A DNA stretch of 12,290 nt from SZUA-448 sp045593785 (GTDB taxonomy: Bacteria; Bacillota; Clostridia; Lachnospirales; Lachnospiraceae). The notes under the pieces are model-generated. The model searched no databases, was not told the origin of the DNA, and worked only from the letters and a program-made list of their open reading frames with translations. Shown piece by piece: positions 5,642 to 12,290 of this stretch (position 1 is the stretch's first letter; every line of letters begins with the position of its first letter). Made by a program: the position numbers and the translations under genes. Location of the stretch: positions 1 through 12,290 of the forward strand of contig JAZNXH010000073.1 in NCBI GenBank assembly GCA_045593785.1, read 5' to 3'.

Positions 5642-8317
5642 TCACTTAACACTGAGTGCATCGTTCACATAAACTCTTATACCAATGCTGTCAGCAGTTA
5701 TGTTCCCGCTCTCTCTGGCTATAACGGAAGCACCTGCTTTATCAGCATCCGCAATCAGATTCCAGTCACCTTCCAAAATATACGGAAGTGCCTGGGCGTG
5801 TGGATTGATAATAACCAGGGCGCGGCCGCCGTTTCCGTCCTCAAACGTAACCGCAAGAATTCCGCTTCCCAGTTCTTCGTGCGTCACCTCTGTCGCCGGA
5901 TCCGTAAAGATCGGATACGTTTTTCTCATCTCAATCAAGCCCTTGTAATAAATCATAGTCTCATATTCTCTGCTTCCTGCTTCGAGTACAGACCAATTGA
6001 TATTGTTTACCGCATCGCTTGACTTGTAACTGTTCTCATCGCCTGCCTTGGTACGAAGCATCTCCTCTCCTGCCTGCCAGAACGGAGTTCCCTTTGCAAT
6101 CATCAGGATTGCTGCACCAAGCTTATTCATTTGATTTCTCTTATCCTCACTGTCATCCGGATTGGAGAGCAACAGCTTATCCCAGAGTGTGTTGTTATCA
6201 TGTGCGCTCATATAGTTGATAACCATATTATCCGGCACTCTCCATGTTGTTCCCGATGTCGCTCCGCCTTTGATTCCGAAGACAACTTTCACTACGCTAC
6301 CCTTTGCTGCACCGCTGATATAACCTTTTGCATCTGCTTCAAATACACTGCCTTTCAATCCATCGCGGATTGCATCATTAAATACCGCGATACCACCGAT
6401 GGCATTTCCGGTGGGTGTTATCTTGCTGATATTGGACTGATTTGCCTGTGCACTTCCATCAATCGTTGCGCCCATCGTCCAGCCTTCACCGTAGATAATC
6501 GCGTTCGGGTTTACCGTATGAACCGCACTTTCCACTTCCTGCATGGTCTCAAGGTCATGCAGGCCCATAAGGTCGAACCGTAAGCCATCCAGCTTATATT
6601 CCTCTACCCAGTAAGCAGTTGATTCTACCATGAACTTTCCGAACATATATCGCTCGGATGCCGTATCATTGCCGCAACCGCTTGCCGACGAATTAGCACC
6701 GGTATTTGTATACCGGTAGTAATAATACGGAACAATTTTATTGAAGGAGCTGTTTGCATCGAAGGTATGGTTGTAAACCATATCCATGATAACACCGATT
6801 CCCGCTTCATGAAGTGCCTGCACCATCTCTTTGTATTCGCGGATTCTGACTTCGCCATGATACGGGTCGGTCGAGTAACTGCCTTCCGGCACATTGTAGT
6901 TCTCCGGATCATATCCCCAGTTGAACTGGTCTTCCGGATGTGTCTCGTCTACCGAAGCATAGTCATATACCGGGAGCAGATGAACATGTGTGATGCCGAG
7001 ATTCACCAGATAATCCACACCAACCGGCTCACCATGCTCATTTACCAGTCCCCGCTCGGTAAATGCAAGGTATTTGCCCTTATACTGAGAATCTGCAATC
7101 TTGTTGGAAAAGTCTCTTACATGGACTTCCCAGATGATCGCCTCGGAATAACTCTGTATCGGCGAAACAAGTGCCGCACTCTCCCATCCGTCCGGATTGG
7201 TCTTGGCAAGATCCACTACCATTCCGCGCTTTCCGTTGACACCTGCTGCCTTCGCATAAGGATCCACCGCCTCCTGCGTACCGACGGCGGTTGTTACGCT
7301 ATAAGTATAATAGGTACCGTGACCGCAGTCTTCGATGTGGGACCATACGCCTTTTTCACCTTTCGTCATCTCAACCGTCTTGTAAGCATCTACGCCGTTT
7401 CCCGCGGTAAAAAGATTCAACACTACCTTGGATGCCGTCGGTGCCCAAAGTTTGAATGTCGTCTGATTTCCATCGATCACTGCGCCAAGATCTTTACCAT
7501 CGTAATGATAAGTATCTGCAAAATACTGACTGTCAAAGATTGCCGTAGGAACTGCAGTCTTTGTACCGTATCCTTCGATTTCGACACGATAATTTCCTGC
7601 CAGATCAAGACTTTCTTCTAATTCAATCACTCCGCTTGTTGCTTCTTTTCCAAGCGTTGACACACTCTTCACTTTTATCTCTCTGTCACCTTCAAACACC
7701 TTTACCATATCAAGACTTGCGATGTTCGCCTTGGGAGTGATATGGTATTCAATTTTCTTATCATCGGCGATGCCCGCCATCGAAAACTTCTTCATAGTTG
7801 TAAGCGTTTTTCCTCCATCATTACTATAATACTGGGTTGCGTCACCGCTCTTTAGATAAATCACAGTCTCGCGCCCCTCAAGTGTAACAAACCGATCCTG
7901 CTCATAATCCTTGGTCGCACTTCCCCACGAACTTCCGCCCGGTTCGGAACAATCACGGCGCACGATAAATCCGACTTCGTCAATTCCTTCCGGAACATTT
8001 ACAACCATCTTTGCTCCGTATGTACATTCATGGAACAATTGACCCTGACCGGCTTTATCACCCCACCATACCCATACGTCGCAGTTTTCGTATGTTCCGC
8101 TATGGCTCCAATAAATGGTCAGCTGATTGTAGCCCTCCTCAAGAGGCAGGGTATATTCTTCTCCCACCGGCAGATTCGGACTTTCTGTCCCCGATTCTGT
8201 GGAATTTCCATTATCTATGGTTGCATTCTGTACGCTTTTGTTCCCGCATGCCGAAACGCTTACAAGAAGAATCATAAGAATAAGAACAAAAGAGGCTGTG
8301 CATATACGTTTTTTCAT
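5642..8317 (-). CDS. pulA: Type I pullulanase lipoprotein, GH13_14
   Basis: Predicted 891-aa surface-anchored debranching enzyme that hydrolyses alpha-1,6 bonds in pullulan, amylopectin and limit dextrins. Order: signal peptide with lipobox VSAC (Cys24); a Ser/Asn/Thr-rich linker; a CBM41-like alpha-glucan-binding module about 57-155 (QLTIYWSHSG, DVWVWWGDKAG); an Ig-like region to about 255; a CBM48-like module about 265-368 (TTFKLWAPTASKV); the GH13 barrel from about 393; and a C-terminal beta domain. FNWGYDP at 465-471 is the type I pullulanase signature. The triad is complete: Asp582 in DGLRFDLMG, Glu611 in YGEGWT, Asp707 in MSAHDNNTLWDK. The start ATG follows the malQ stop by 17 bases, with a weak GAGAG nearby and AAAGGA further up, indicating co-transcription with malQ. 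It supplies debranched chains to the amylase and binding protein. Confidence 0.95.
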   Translation of the reverse strand: MKKRICTASFVLILMILLVSVSACGNKSVQNATIDNGNSTESGTESPNLPVGEEYTLPLEEGYNQLTIYWSHSGTYENCDVWVWWGDKAGQGQLFHECTYGAKMVVNVPEGIDEVGFIVRRDCSEPGGSSWGSATKDYEQDRFVTLEGRETVIYLKSGDATQYYSNDGGKTLTTMKKFSMAGIADDKKIEYHITPKANIASLDMVKVFEGDREIKVKSVSTLGKEATSGVIELEESLDLAGNYRVEIEGYGTKTAVPTAIFDSQYFADTYHYDGKDLGAVIDGNQTTFKLWAPTASKVVLNLFTAGNGVDAYKTVEMTKGEKGVWSHIEDCGHGTYYTYSVTTAVGTQEAVDPYAKAAGVNGKRGMVVDLAKTNPDGWESAALVSPIQSYSEAIIWEVHVRDFSNKIADSQYKGKYLAFTERGLVNEHGEPVGVDYLVNLGITHVHLLPVYDYASVDETHPEDQFNWGYDPENYNVPEGSYSTDPYHGEVRIREYKEMVQALHEAGIGVIMDMVYNHTFDANSSFNKIVPYYYYRYTNTGANSSASGCGNDTASERYMFGKFMVESTAYWVEEYKLDGLRFDLMGLHDLETMQEVESAVHTVNPNAIIYGEGWTMGATIDGSAQANQSNISKITPTGNAIGGIAVFNDAIRDGLKGSVFEADAKGYISGAAKGSVVKVVFGIKGGATSGTTWRVPDNMVINYMSAHDNNTLWDKLLLSNPDDSEDKRNQMNKLGAAILMIAKGTPFWQAGEEMLRTKAGDENSYKSSDAVNNINWSVLEAGSREYETMIYYKGLIEMRKTYPIFTDPATEVTHEELGSGILAVTFEDGNGGRALVIINPHAQALPYILEGDWNLIADADKAGASVIARESGNITADSIGIRVYVNDALSVK

Positions 8318-8334
8318 AATTGCTCTCGTATCCT

Positions 8335-9828
8335 TTATTTGTTTCTCTTGGTTTTTGTTGCAAGGTTCAACATCTTTCTTCTGAGCTTTTCCGTATCATA
8401 TCGGGAAGTAATTCTCCATCCCCAGTTGCCTTCGGCAGTAGAGGGAGTATTCATCCGGCCTTCTTCGTTCGTAAGTTCCAGATAGTCCTGCATCGGCACC
8501 ACTGCCAGGTTTGCAATACTACGGAAAGCAAATTCAATCAAATCTTCTGTACGGCTCTGCGATTTATCTCTCGGACATTCTTTGTTGAATCTGCGCTTTG
8601 CCTCACCGGTAAGGTTCTTTAACCAAGTACGGGTACAATCAGAATCATGAGAAGAAACATACACTACACAATTCTTTGTATCATAGATTCTCGGCAGATA
8701 TTCACTATCCTCATCATAAAATGCAAAATGGAGCATCTTCATTCCCGGGAAGCCCGAATCGACCAGAAGTTCTCGTACGTCATCGGTGATAAAGCCAAGA
8801 TCCTCAGCGATAATTTTTGCCTTCGGATACTGCTCTGCAACTGTCCGGAACAAAGAAATGCCCGGAGCACTGTCCCACTTGCCGTATTTCGCATTCGGAT
8901 GACCGTAAGGAATGTTATAGTAACCTGCAAACCCACGGAAATGATCAATACGAACGATATCATAGAGCTCAAATGCCGCACCAAAGCGGTCAATCCACCA
9001 TGCAAAGCCATCTTTCTCCATCCGTTCCCAATCGTAGATCGGATTTCCCCAGAGCTGCCCATCCGGAGTAAATCCATCGGGAGGACATCCTGCCACAACC
9101 GTCGGATTAAAATCTTCGTCCAGCAGGAACTGCTCTCTTGCTGCCCATACGTCCATACTGTCGTGTGCTACGTAAATCGGCATATCACCGATAATCTGTA
9201 TTCCCTTCCCATGGGCATAGGCAACAATCGTTTTCCATTCACTTACGAATTCAAACTGGATCCAACGCCAGAAAGACATCTCTTCTTCAAATTCATTCCT
9301 GTGCTCAACCGCCTTTTTGTAGTCGCGGTGCTCCTCGTTCCAGAGTATCCACGGACAAAAATTATATTTCACCTTCAGTGCCATAAATAGCGCATACTTT
9401 TCAAGCCAGCTTTCGTTTTTCTTAACAAACCGCTTGTACGCTGCATTGGACTCAAAGCGCGAAAAAGCAATACGAAGTACGTCGTATCTCGTATTAAAAA
9501 GCCAGCCGTAATCAATCTTCTTGGAATTATTCTTCTGCGCTGAAAGTTCCGCCTTTGTCAGAAGTTTTTTGGAAGCAAGTACATCCAAATCAATAAAGTA
9601 CGGGTTACCTGCTACTGTCGCCGGTGACTGGTACGGACTGTCACCGTATGATGTAGGATTGAGCGGCAACACCTGCCAGCACTTCTGCCCCGTTGCATCG
9701 AGAAAATCAATAAACTCATATGCGGCTTTGCCGAAACTACCGATACCATACTTTGATGGCAGACTGCTGATTGGCATCAACACACCAGCTTTATGTTTAA
9801 ATCCAAAATTTTTCGTATCGTTACTCAT
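8335..9828 (-). CDS. malQ: 4-alpha-glucanotransferase (amylomaltase), GH77
   Basis: Predicted 497-aa cytoplasmic enzyme that transfers alpha-1,4-glucan segments between maltodextrins, releasing glucose and making chains long enough for the phosphorylase. No signal peptide. Family motifs: GVLMPISSLPSKYGIGSFG near the start, WQVLPLNPTSYGDSPYQS, IIGDMPIYVAHDS, VRIDHFRGF with nucleophile Asp295, IIAEDLG with acid/base Glu342, and SSHDSD with Asp395; length is normal for GH77. The third catalytic loop is divergent: most bacterial GH77 have GTHDND there. The start at 9828 is supported by AAAGGA nine bases upstream; an in-frame opening continues to 9957 but would begin upstream of the predicted transcript start. 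First gene of the leftward operon; promoter at 9949-9977. Its divergent neighbour glgP acts in the same pathway. Confidence 0.95.
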   Translation of the reverse strand: MSNDTKNFGFKHKAGVLMPISSLPSKYGIGSFGKAAYEFIDFLDATGQKCWQVLPLNPTSYGDSPYQSPATVAGNPYFIDLDVLASKKLLTKAELSAQKNNSKKIDYGWLFNTRYDVLRIAFSRFESNAAYKRFVKKNESWLEKYALFMALKVKYNFCPWILWNEEHRDYKKAVEHRNEFEEEMSFWRWIQFEFVSEWKTIVAYAHGKGIQIIGDMPIYVAHDSMDVWAAREQFLLDEDFNPTVVAGCPPDGFTPDGQLWGNPIYDWERMEKDGFAWWIDRFGAAFELYDIVRIDHFRGFAGYYNIPYGHPNAKYGKWDSAPGISLFRTVAEQYPKAKIIAEDLGFITDDVRELLVDSGFPGMKMLHFAFYDEDSEYLPRIYDTKNCVVYVSSHDSDCTRTWLKNLTGEAKRRFNKECPRDKSQSRTEDLIEFAFRSIANLAVVPMQDYLELTNEEGRMNTPSTAEGNWGWRITSRYDTEKLRRKMLNLATKTKRNK

Positions 9829-9832
9829 AAAT

Positions 9833-9843
9833 CCTTGTCCTTT
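9833..9843 (-). promoter_or_regulatory. Ribosome binding site of malQ
   Basis: Seen: AAAGGACAAGG in the minus-strand transcript; AAAGGA ends nine bases and the second AAGG four bases before the ATG at 9828. It fixes the malQ start at MSNDTKN and argues against the 43-codon upstream extension. Confidence 0.75.
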
Positions 9844-9948
9844 CAGTTTACAATTATAATTACAACGGATTATTTTCCGTCTTTTTTCTGTCATTCTTTT
9901 TCTTGAAAATATCATAGGTCTAAAGTCCCGTTTTTCATTTTCGCATAG

Positions 9949-9977
9949 ATAATACACTTTTTATTTGTTTTCGTCAA
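9949..9977 (-). promoter_or_regulatory. Sigma-A promoter of malQ operon
   Basis: Seen on the minus strand: -35 TTGACG at 9977-9972, a 17-base spacer, -10 TATTAT at 9954-9949. The predicted start is near 9942, leaving a leader of about 114 bases before the malQ ATG at 9828. It should drive malQ, pulA, the galactanase and the amylase as one unit. Confidence 0.7.
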
Positions 9978-9996
9978 TGTACAAGTTTTTCACCAC

Positions 9997-10025
9997 TTGA
10001 CAGCACAGCTTTGTACTGCTATATA
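9997..10025 (+). promoter_or_regulatory. Sigma-A promoter of glgP
   Basis: Seen: perfect -35 TTGACA at 9997-10002, a 17-base spacer, -10 TATATA at 10020-10025 preceded by TGC (extended -10). The predicted start is near 10032, giving a leader of about 90 bases before the ATG at 10121. Confidence 0.8.
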
Positions 10026-10037
10026 TTAGATAATTTA

Positions 10038-10070
10038 AGTTTGTATACTTTTTCACAAAGTATGCAAATT
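10038..10070 (+). other. Stem-loop in the glgP 5' leader
   Basis: Seen: TTTGTATACTTT (10040-10051) and AAAGTATGCAAA (10057-10068) are inverted repeats with a five-base loop. The one non-identical pair is a U.G wobble in the glgP-sense RNA, and A-U plus G.U pairs extend the stem to 14. It begins a few bases after the predicted transcript start. No U-run follows, so it is not a terminator. Possible roles are mRNA stability, a protein-binding RNA, or a DNA operator; none can be chosen from sequence alone. Confidence 0.6.
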
Positions 10071-10107
10071 CATTGGTCCCTGACCACTTCAATCTGTTCG
10101 ATAATTT

Positions 10108-10112
10108 GGAGG
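10108..10112 (+). promoter_or_regulatory. Ribosome binding site of glgP
   Basis: Seen: GGAGG with eight bases (AAAACAAA) before the ATG at 10121, a near-ideal Shine-Dalgarno that fixes the start. Confidence 0.85.
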
Positions 10113-10120
10113 AAAACAAA

Positions 10121-12290
10121 ATGAACCTTTCAAATGTAGTAGAAACAAGATGGAACAAATCCATTGCAGATTGTTCCAACAAAGAACTTTACATTGCTCT
10201 TCTGGAGATGACAAAAGAGCTTGCTCATGAAAGACAGAACAATCCGGGAAAGAAAAAAGTATATTATGTTTCCGCGGAATTCCTGATTGGAAAATTATTA
10301 TCCAACAATCTTATTAATCTTGGCATCTATGACGAAGTAAAGAATTCTCTGGAAGCTGTCGGCAAAAGTTTAGCCGAAATCGAAGAAATCGAATTAGAAC
10401 CATCCCTTGGTAACGGCGGTCTTGGTCGTCTGGCTGCCTGTTTCCTTGATTCTATTGCAACGCTCGGTTTGAACGGTGACGGTGTTGGTCTGAACTACCA
10501 CTACGGTCTTTTCAAGCAAGTGTTTGACTGGAACAAACAAAAAGAAACACCGAACCCGTGGATTACAGAAAACAGCTGGCTTAACAAGACCGACGTCTGC
10601 TATCCGATTGACTTTGGCGGCATGAGAGTCCTGTCCCGTATGTACGACATTGATGTATGTGGCTATAACAACCGTACCACCAAGCTGCACTTATTTGACA
10701 TTGAATCTCTCGATGAACGAATCGTAGAAAACACCATTCATTTTGATAAAGAAGACATCAAGCGAAACCTTACCCTCTTCTTATACCCGGATGATTCCGA
10801 TGAACAGGGCAGACTTCTGCGTGTATATCAGCAGTACTTCATGGTAAGCAATGCTGCACATCTTATCCTGGATGAAGCAGTGGCAAAGGGCTCTACTCTT
10901 TATGACTTAGCGGATTATGCAGTCATTCAGATTAACGACACGCACCCTTCGATGATTATCCCGGAATTGATCCGCCAGCTGGGTGAACGCGGAATCCTCT
11001 TGAACGATGCGATTGAGATTGTTTCCACGATCTGTGCTTATACCAATCACACCATTCTTGCAGAAGCACTGGAAAAATGGCCGATGCACTTCTTAGAAAA
11101 GGCCGTTCCGCAGCTCCTGCCGATTATCCGTGAACTGGATAACCGTATCAAGAGAAAAGTAAGTGACGCAAGCACCTATATCATCAAAGACGGTCTGGTG
11201 CATATGGCACATATGGATATTCACTATGGCTTTAGTGTAAACGGTGTTGCATATCTTCATACAGAAATTTTGAAGAACACCGAGCTGAACAATTTCTACC
11301 GACTGTATCCGGAGAAATTCAATAACAAAACAAACGGTATCACCTTCCGCCGTTGGTTCATGCAGTGCAACCCGGAGCTTTCGGAGTTTGTAAGCAGCCT
11401 TATCGGTGACGAATGGAAGAAGGATGCAAGTAAGTTAGATGCGTTAAGCAAATATATCGACGATGAATCAGTGCTTACTCAGCTCCTCGCGATTAAGGAC
11501 AATAAAAAAGCGGCTGCCGTGCAGTACCTTGCAAAGACCCAGAACCTTCACCTGAACAAAGACTCCATCTTTGACATTCAGGTAAAACGTATGCATGAGT
11601 ACAAGAGACAACAGCTCAACGCGCTTTACGTGATTCATAAGTATTTTGAGATTAAATCCGGCAAGATTCCGGCAAGACCGATTACCGTTATCTTCGGTGC
11701 TAAGGCTGCCCCTGCTTATATCATTGCAAAGGATATCATTCACCTGATCTTAGTATTGCAGCAGATCATCAACTCCGACCCGGAGGTTCGTCCGTACCTC
11801 AATATCTATATGGTGGAGAATTACAACGTAACCCTCGCGGAAAAACTGATTCCGGCATGTGACGTATCCGAGCAAATTTCCCTTGCTTCCAAAGAAGCAT
11901 CCGGTACCGGCAACATGAAGTTCATGTTAAACGGTGCAGTTACCCTCGGTACCATGGACGGTGCCAACGTAGAGATTGCAGAACTGGTCGGCAATGACAA
12001 CATCTACACCTTCGGTGAAGATTCCCAGACCGTTATTGACCGATACGCGCGCGGCGACTATAACTCCCGGTCCTATTATGAAGCAAATGCAGACTTGAAG
12101 CGTGCCGTAGACTTCATTGTAAGTGACGAGGTAAGACGTTACGGCGAGAATGAATCCCTGTACCGCCTCTACCATGAGTTCCTCAACAAAGACTGGTTCA
12201 TGACCTTCCCGGATTTTGCAGAGTATGTGGAAACCCGTGAAAGGGTATATGCGGATTATGAGGACCGAACCGCGTGGGCAAAGAAAATGC
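10121..12290 (+). CDS. glgP: Glycogen/maltodextrin phosphorylase, GT35 (partial, 3' end missing)
   Basis: Cytoplasmic enzyme that phosphorolyses terminal alpha-1,4-glucose units of maltodextrin or glycogen to glucose-1-phosphate, with pyridoxal phosphate as cofactor. The window holds 723 codons; bacterial enzymes of this short type are usually about 750 or more residues, so only the tail seems missing. Motifs in order: VYYVSAEFLIGKLLSNNL, EPSLGNGGLGRLAACFLDS, INDTHPSM, AYTNHTILAEALEKWP, NGITFRRWF, DIQVKRMHEYKRQQLNAL, and EASGTGNMKFMLNGA, whose Lys600 is the expected pyridoxal-phosphate lysine. No signal peptide. It is divergent from malQ, whose product makes its long-chain substrates, which favours a maltodextrin role; whether it also degrades stored glycogen cannot be told. 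It has its own strong promoter and a structured leader. Confidence 0.95.
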   Translation, partial: MNLSNVVETRWNKSIADCSNKELYIALLEMTKELAHERQNNPGKKKVYYVSAEFLIGKLLSNNLINLGIYDEVKNSLEAVGKSLAEIEEIELEPSLGNGGLGRLAACFLDSIATLGLNGDGVGLNYHYGLFKQVFDWNKQKETPNPWITENSWLNKTDVCYPIDFGGMRVLSRMYDIDVCGYNNRTTKLHLFDIESLDERIVENTIHFDKEDIKRNLTLFLYPDDSDEQGRLLRVYQQYFMVSNAAHLILDEAVAKGSTLYDLADYAVIQINDTHPSMIIPELIRQLGERGILLNDAIEIVSTICAYTNHTILAEALEKWPMHFLEKAVPQLLPIIRELDNRIKRKVSDASTYIIKDGLVHMAHMDIHYGFSVNGVAYLHTEILKNTELNNFYRLYPEKFNNKTNGITFRRWFMQCNPELSEFVSSLIGDEWKKDASKLDALSKYIDDESVLTQLLAIKDNKKAAAVQYLAKTQNLHLNKDSIFDIQVKRMHEYKRQQLNALYVIHKYFEIKSGKIPARPITVIFGAKAAPAYIIAKDIIHLILVLQQIINSDPEVRPYLNIYMVENYNVTLAEKLIPACDVSEQISLASKEASGTGNMKFMLNGAVTLGTMDGANVEIAELVGNDNIYTFGEDSQTVIDRYARGDYNSRSYYEANADLKRAVDFIVSDEVRRYGENESLYRLYHEFLNKDWFMTFPDFAEYVETRERVYADYEDRTAWAKKM

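Larger units (their letters stand above)
9829..10120. other. Divergent malQ/glgP intergenic regulatory region
   Basis: This 292-base AT-rich gap holds no convincing gene. It contains the leftward malQ promoter, the rightward glgP promoter, an untranslated leader of about 110 bases for malQ, and a leader of about 90 bases with a strong hairpin for glgP. The two -35 boxes are 19 bases apart, so a single protein bound between them could control both units (inference). No CcpA cre site or clear long operator palindrome was seen. Confidence 0.7.

Noticed and set aside
6767..7621. A 284-codon open frame on the plus strand opposite pulA.
   Set aside because: It is entirely antisense to conserved pullulanase domains, with no recognisable product or translation signals.
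7799..7812. A sequence resembling a CcpA cre site, TGTAAGCGTTTTTC.
   Set aside because: It matches 12 of 14 positions of the consensus I recall, but lies inside pulA coding sequence far from any promoter; chance is likely in this composition.
9829..9957. A 43-codon N-terminal extension of malQ.
   Set aside because: It would start upstream of the predicted transcript start and overlap the -10 box; the internal Met at 9828 has a good ribosome site and matches family length.
9982..9999. Inverted repeat CAAGT/ACTTG between the divergent promoters as a regulator operator.
   Set aside because: The arms are only five bases with an asymmetric nine-base spacer and do not extend; too weak to call.
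9961..10182. A 73-codon minus-strand open frame spanning the start of glgP.
   Set aside because: It runs antisense through the glgP start and its promoter, has no ribosome site or recognisable motif, and overlaps both divergent promoters.
1..12290. CRISPR array, insertion sequence, tRNA/rRNA gene, phage or defence genes.
   Set aside because: I looked for these and saw no direct-repeat arrays, transposase motifs, structural RNA patterns or defence-type genes; the window is almost filled by carbohydrate genes.

Overview
The window is a starch and maltodextrin utilisation locus, most likely from a Gram-positive Firmicute of the Clostridia (a Lachnospiraceae-like gut or rumen bacterium). The support is indirect: four N-terminal lipobox signal peptides (no outer-membrane machinery), strong AGGAG-type ribosome binding sites, sigma-A promoters of the TTGACA-17-TATAAT type, moderate GC, and a gene set typical of Lachnospiraceae. 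No rRNA, tRNA or taxonomic marker gene is present, so the assignment is inference.

Layout. On the minus strand, read from right to left, lie: malQ (GH77 4-alpha-glucanotransferase, start 9828); pulA (type I pullulanase lipoprotein); a GH53 endo-beta-1,4-galactanase lipoprotein; a GH13 alpha-amylase lipoprotein; then a terminator that abuts a new promoter; then malE (maltodextrin-binding lipoprotein with a fused C-terminal starch-binding-like domain); then an attenuator-like hairpin; then the first nine codons of a further gene, probably the MalF permease, cut by the left edge. On the plus strand, diverging from malQ, is glgP (glycogen/maltodextrin phosphorylase), cut by the right edge. The 292-base malQ/glgP gap carries two back-to-back promoters.

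How it works together (inference from families). The amylase and pullulanase, anchored outside the membrane, cut alpha-1,4 and alpha-1,6 bonds of starch. The binding protein captures the maltodextrins and passes them to an ABC permease that begins at the left edge. In the cytoplasm MalQ reshuffles short dextrins into longer ones, which GlgP phosphorolyses to glucose-1-phosphate. The GH53 galactanase is the odd member: it acts on pectic galactan, not on starch.

Regulation. No regulator gene is in the window. The sequence offers three good sigma-A promoters, one intrinsic terminator, one partial-terminator-like element between malE and the next gene, and stem-loops in the untranslated leaders of malE and glgP and between the galactanase and amylase genes.

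No wholly new system is apparent. The items most worth a second look are the galactanase inside an alpha-glucan operon, the binding protein with its own carbohydrate-binding-like domain, and the RNA structures that partition the operon.
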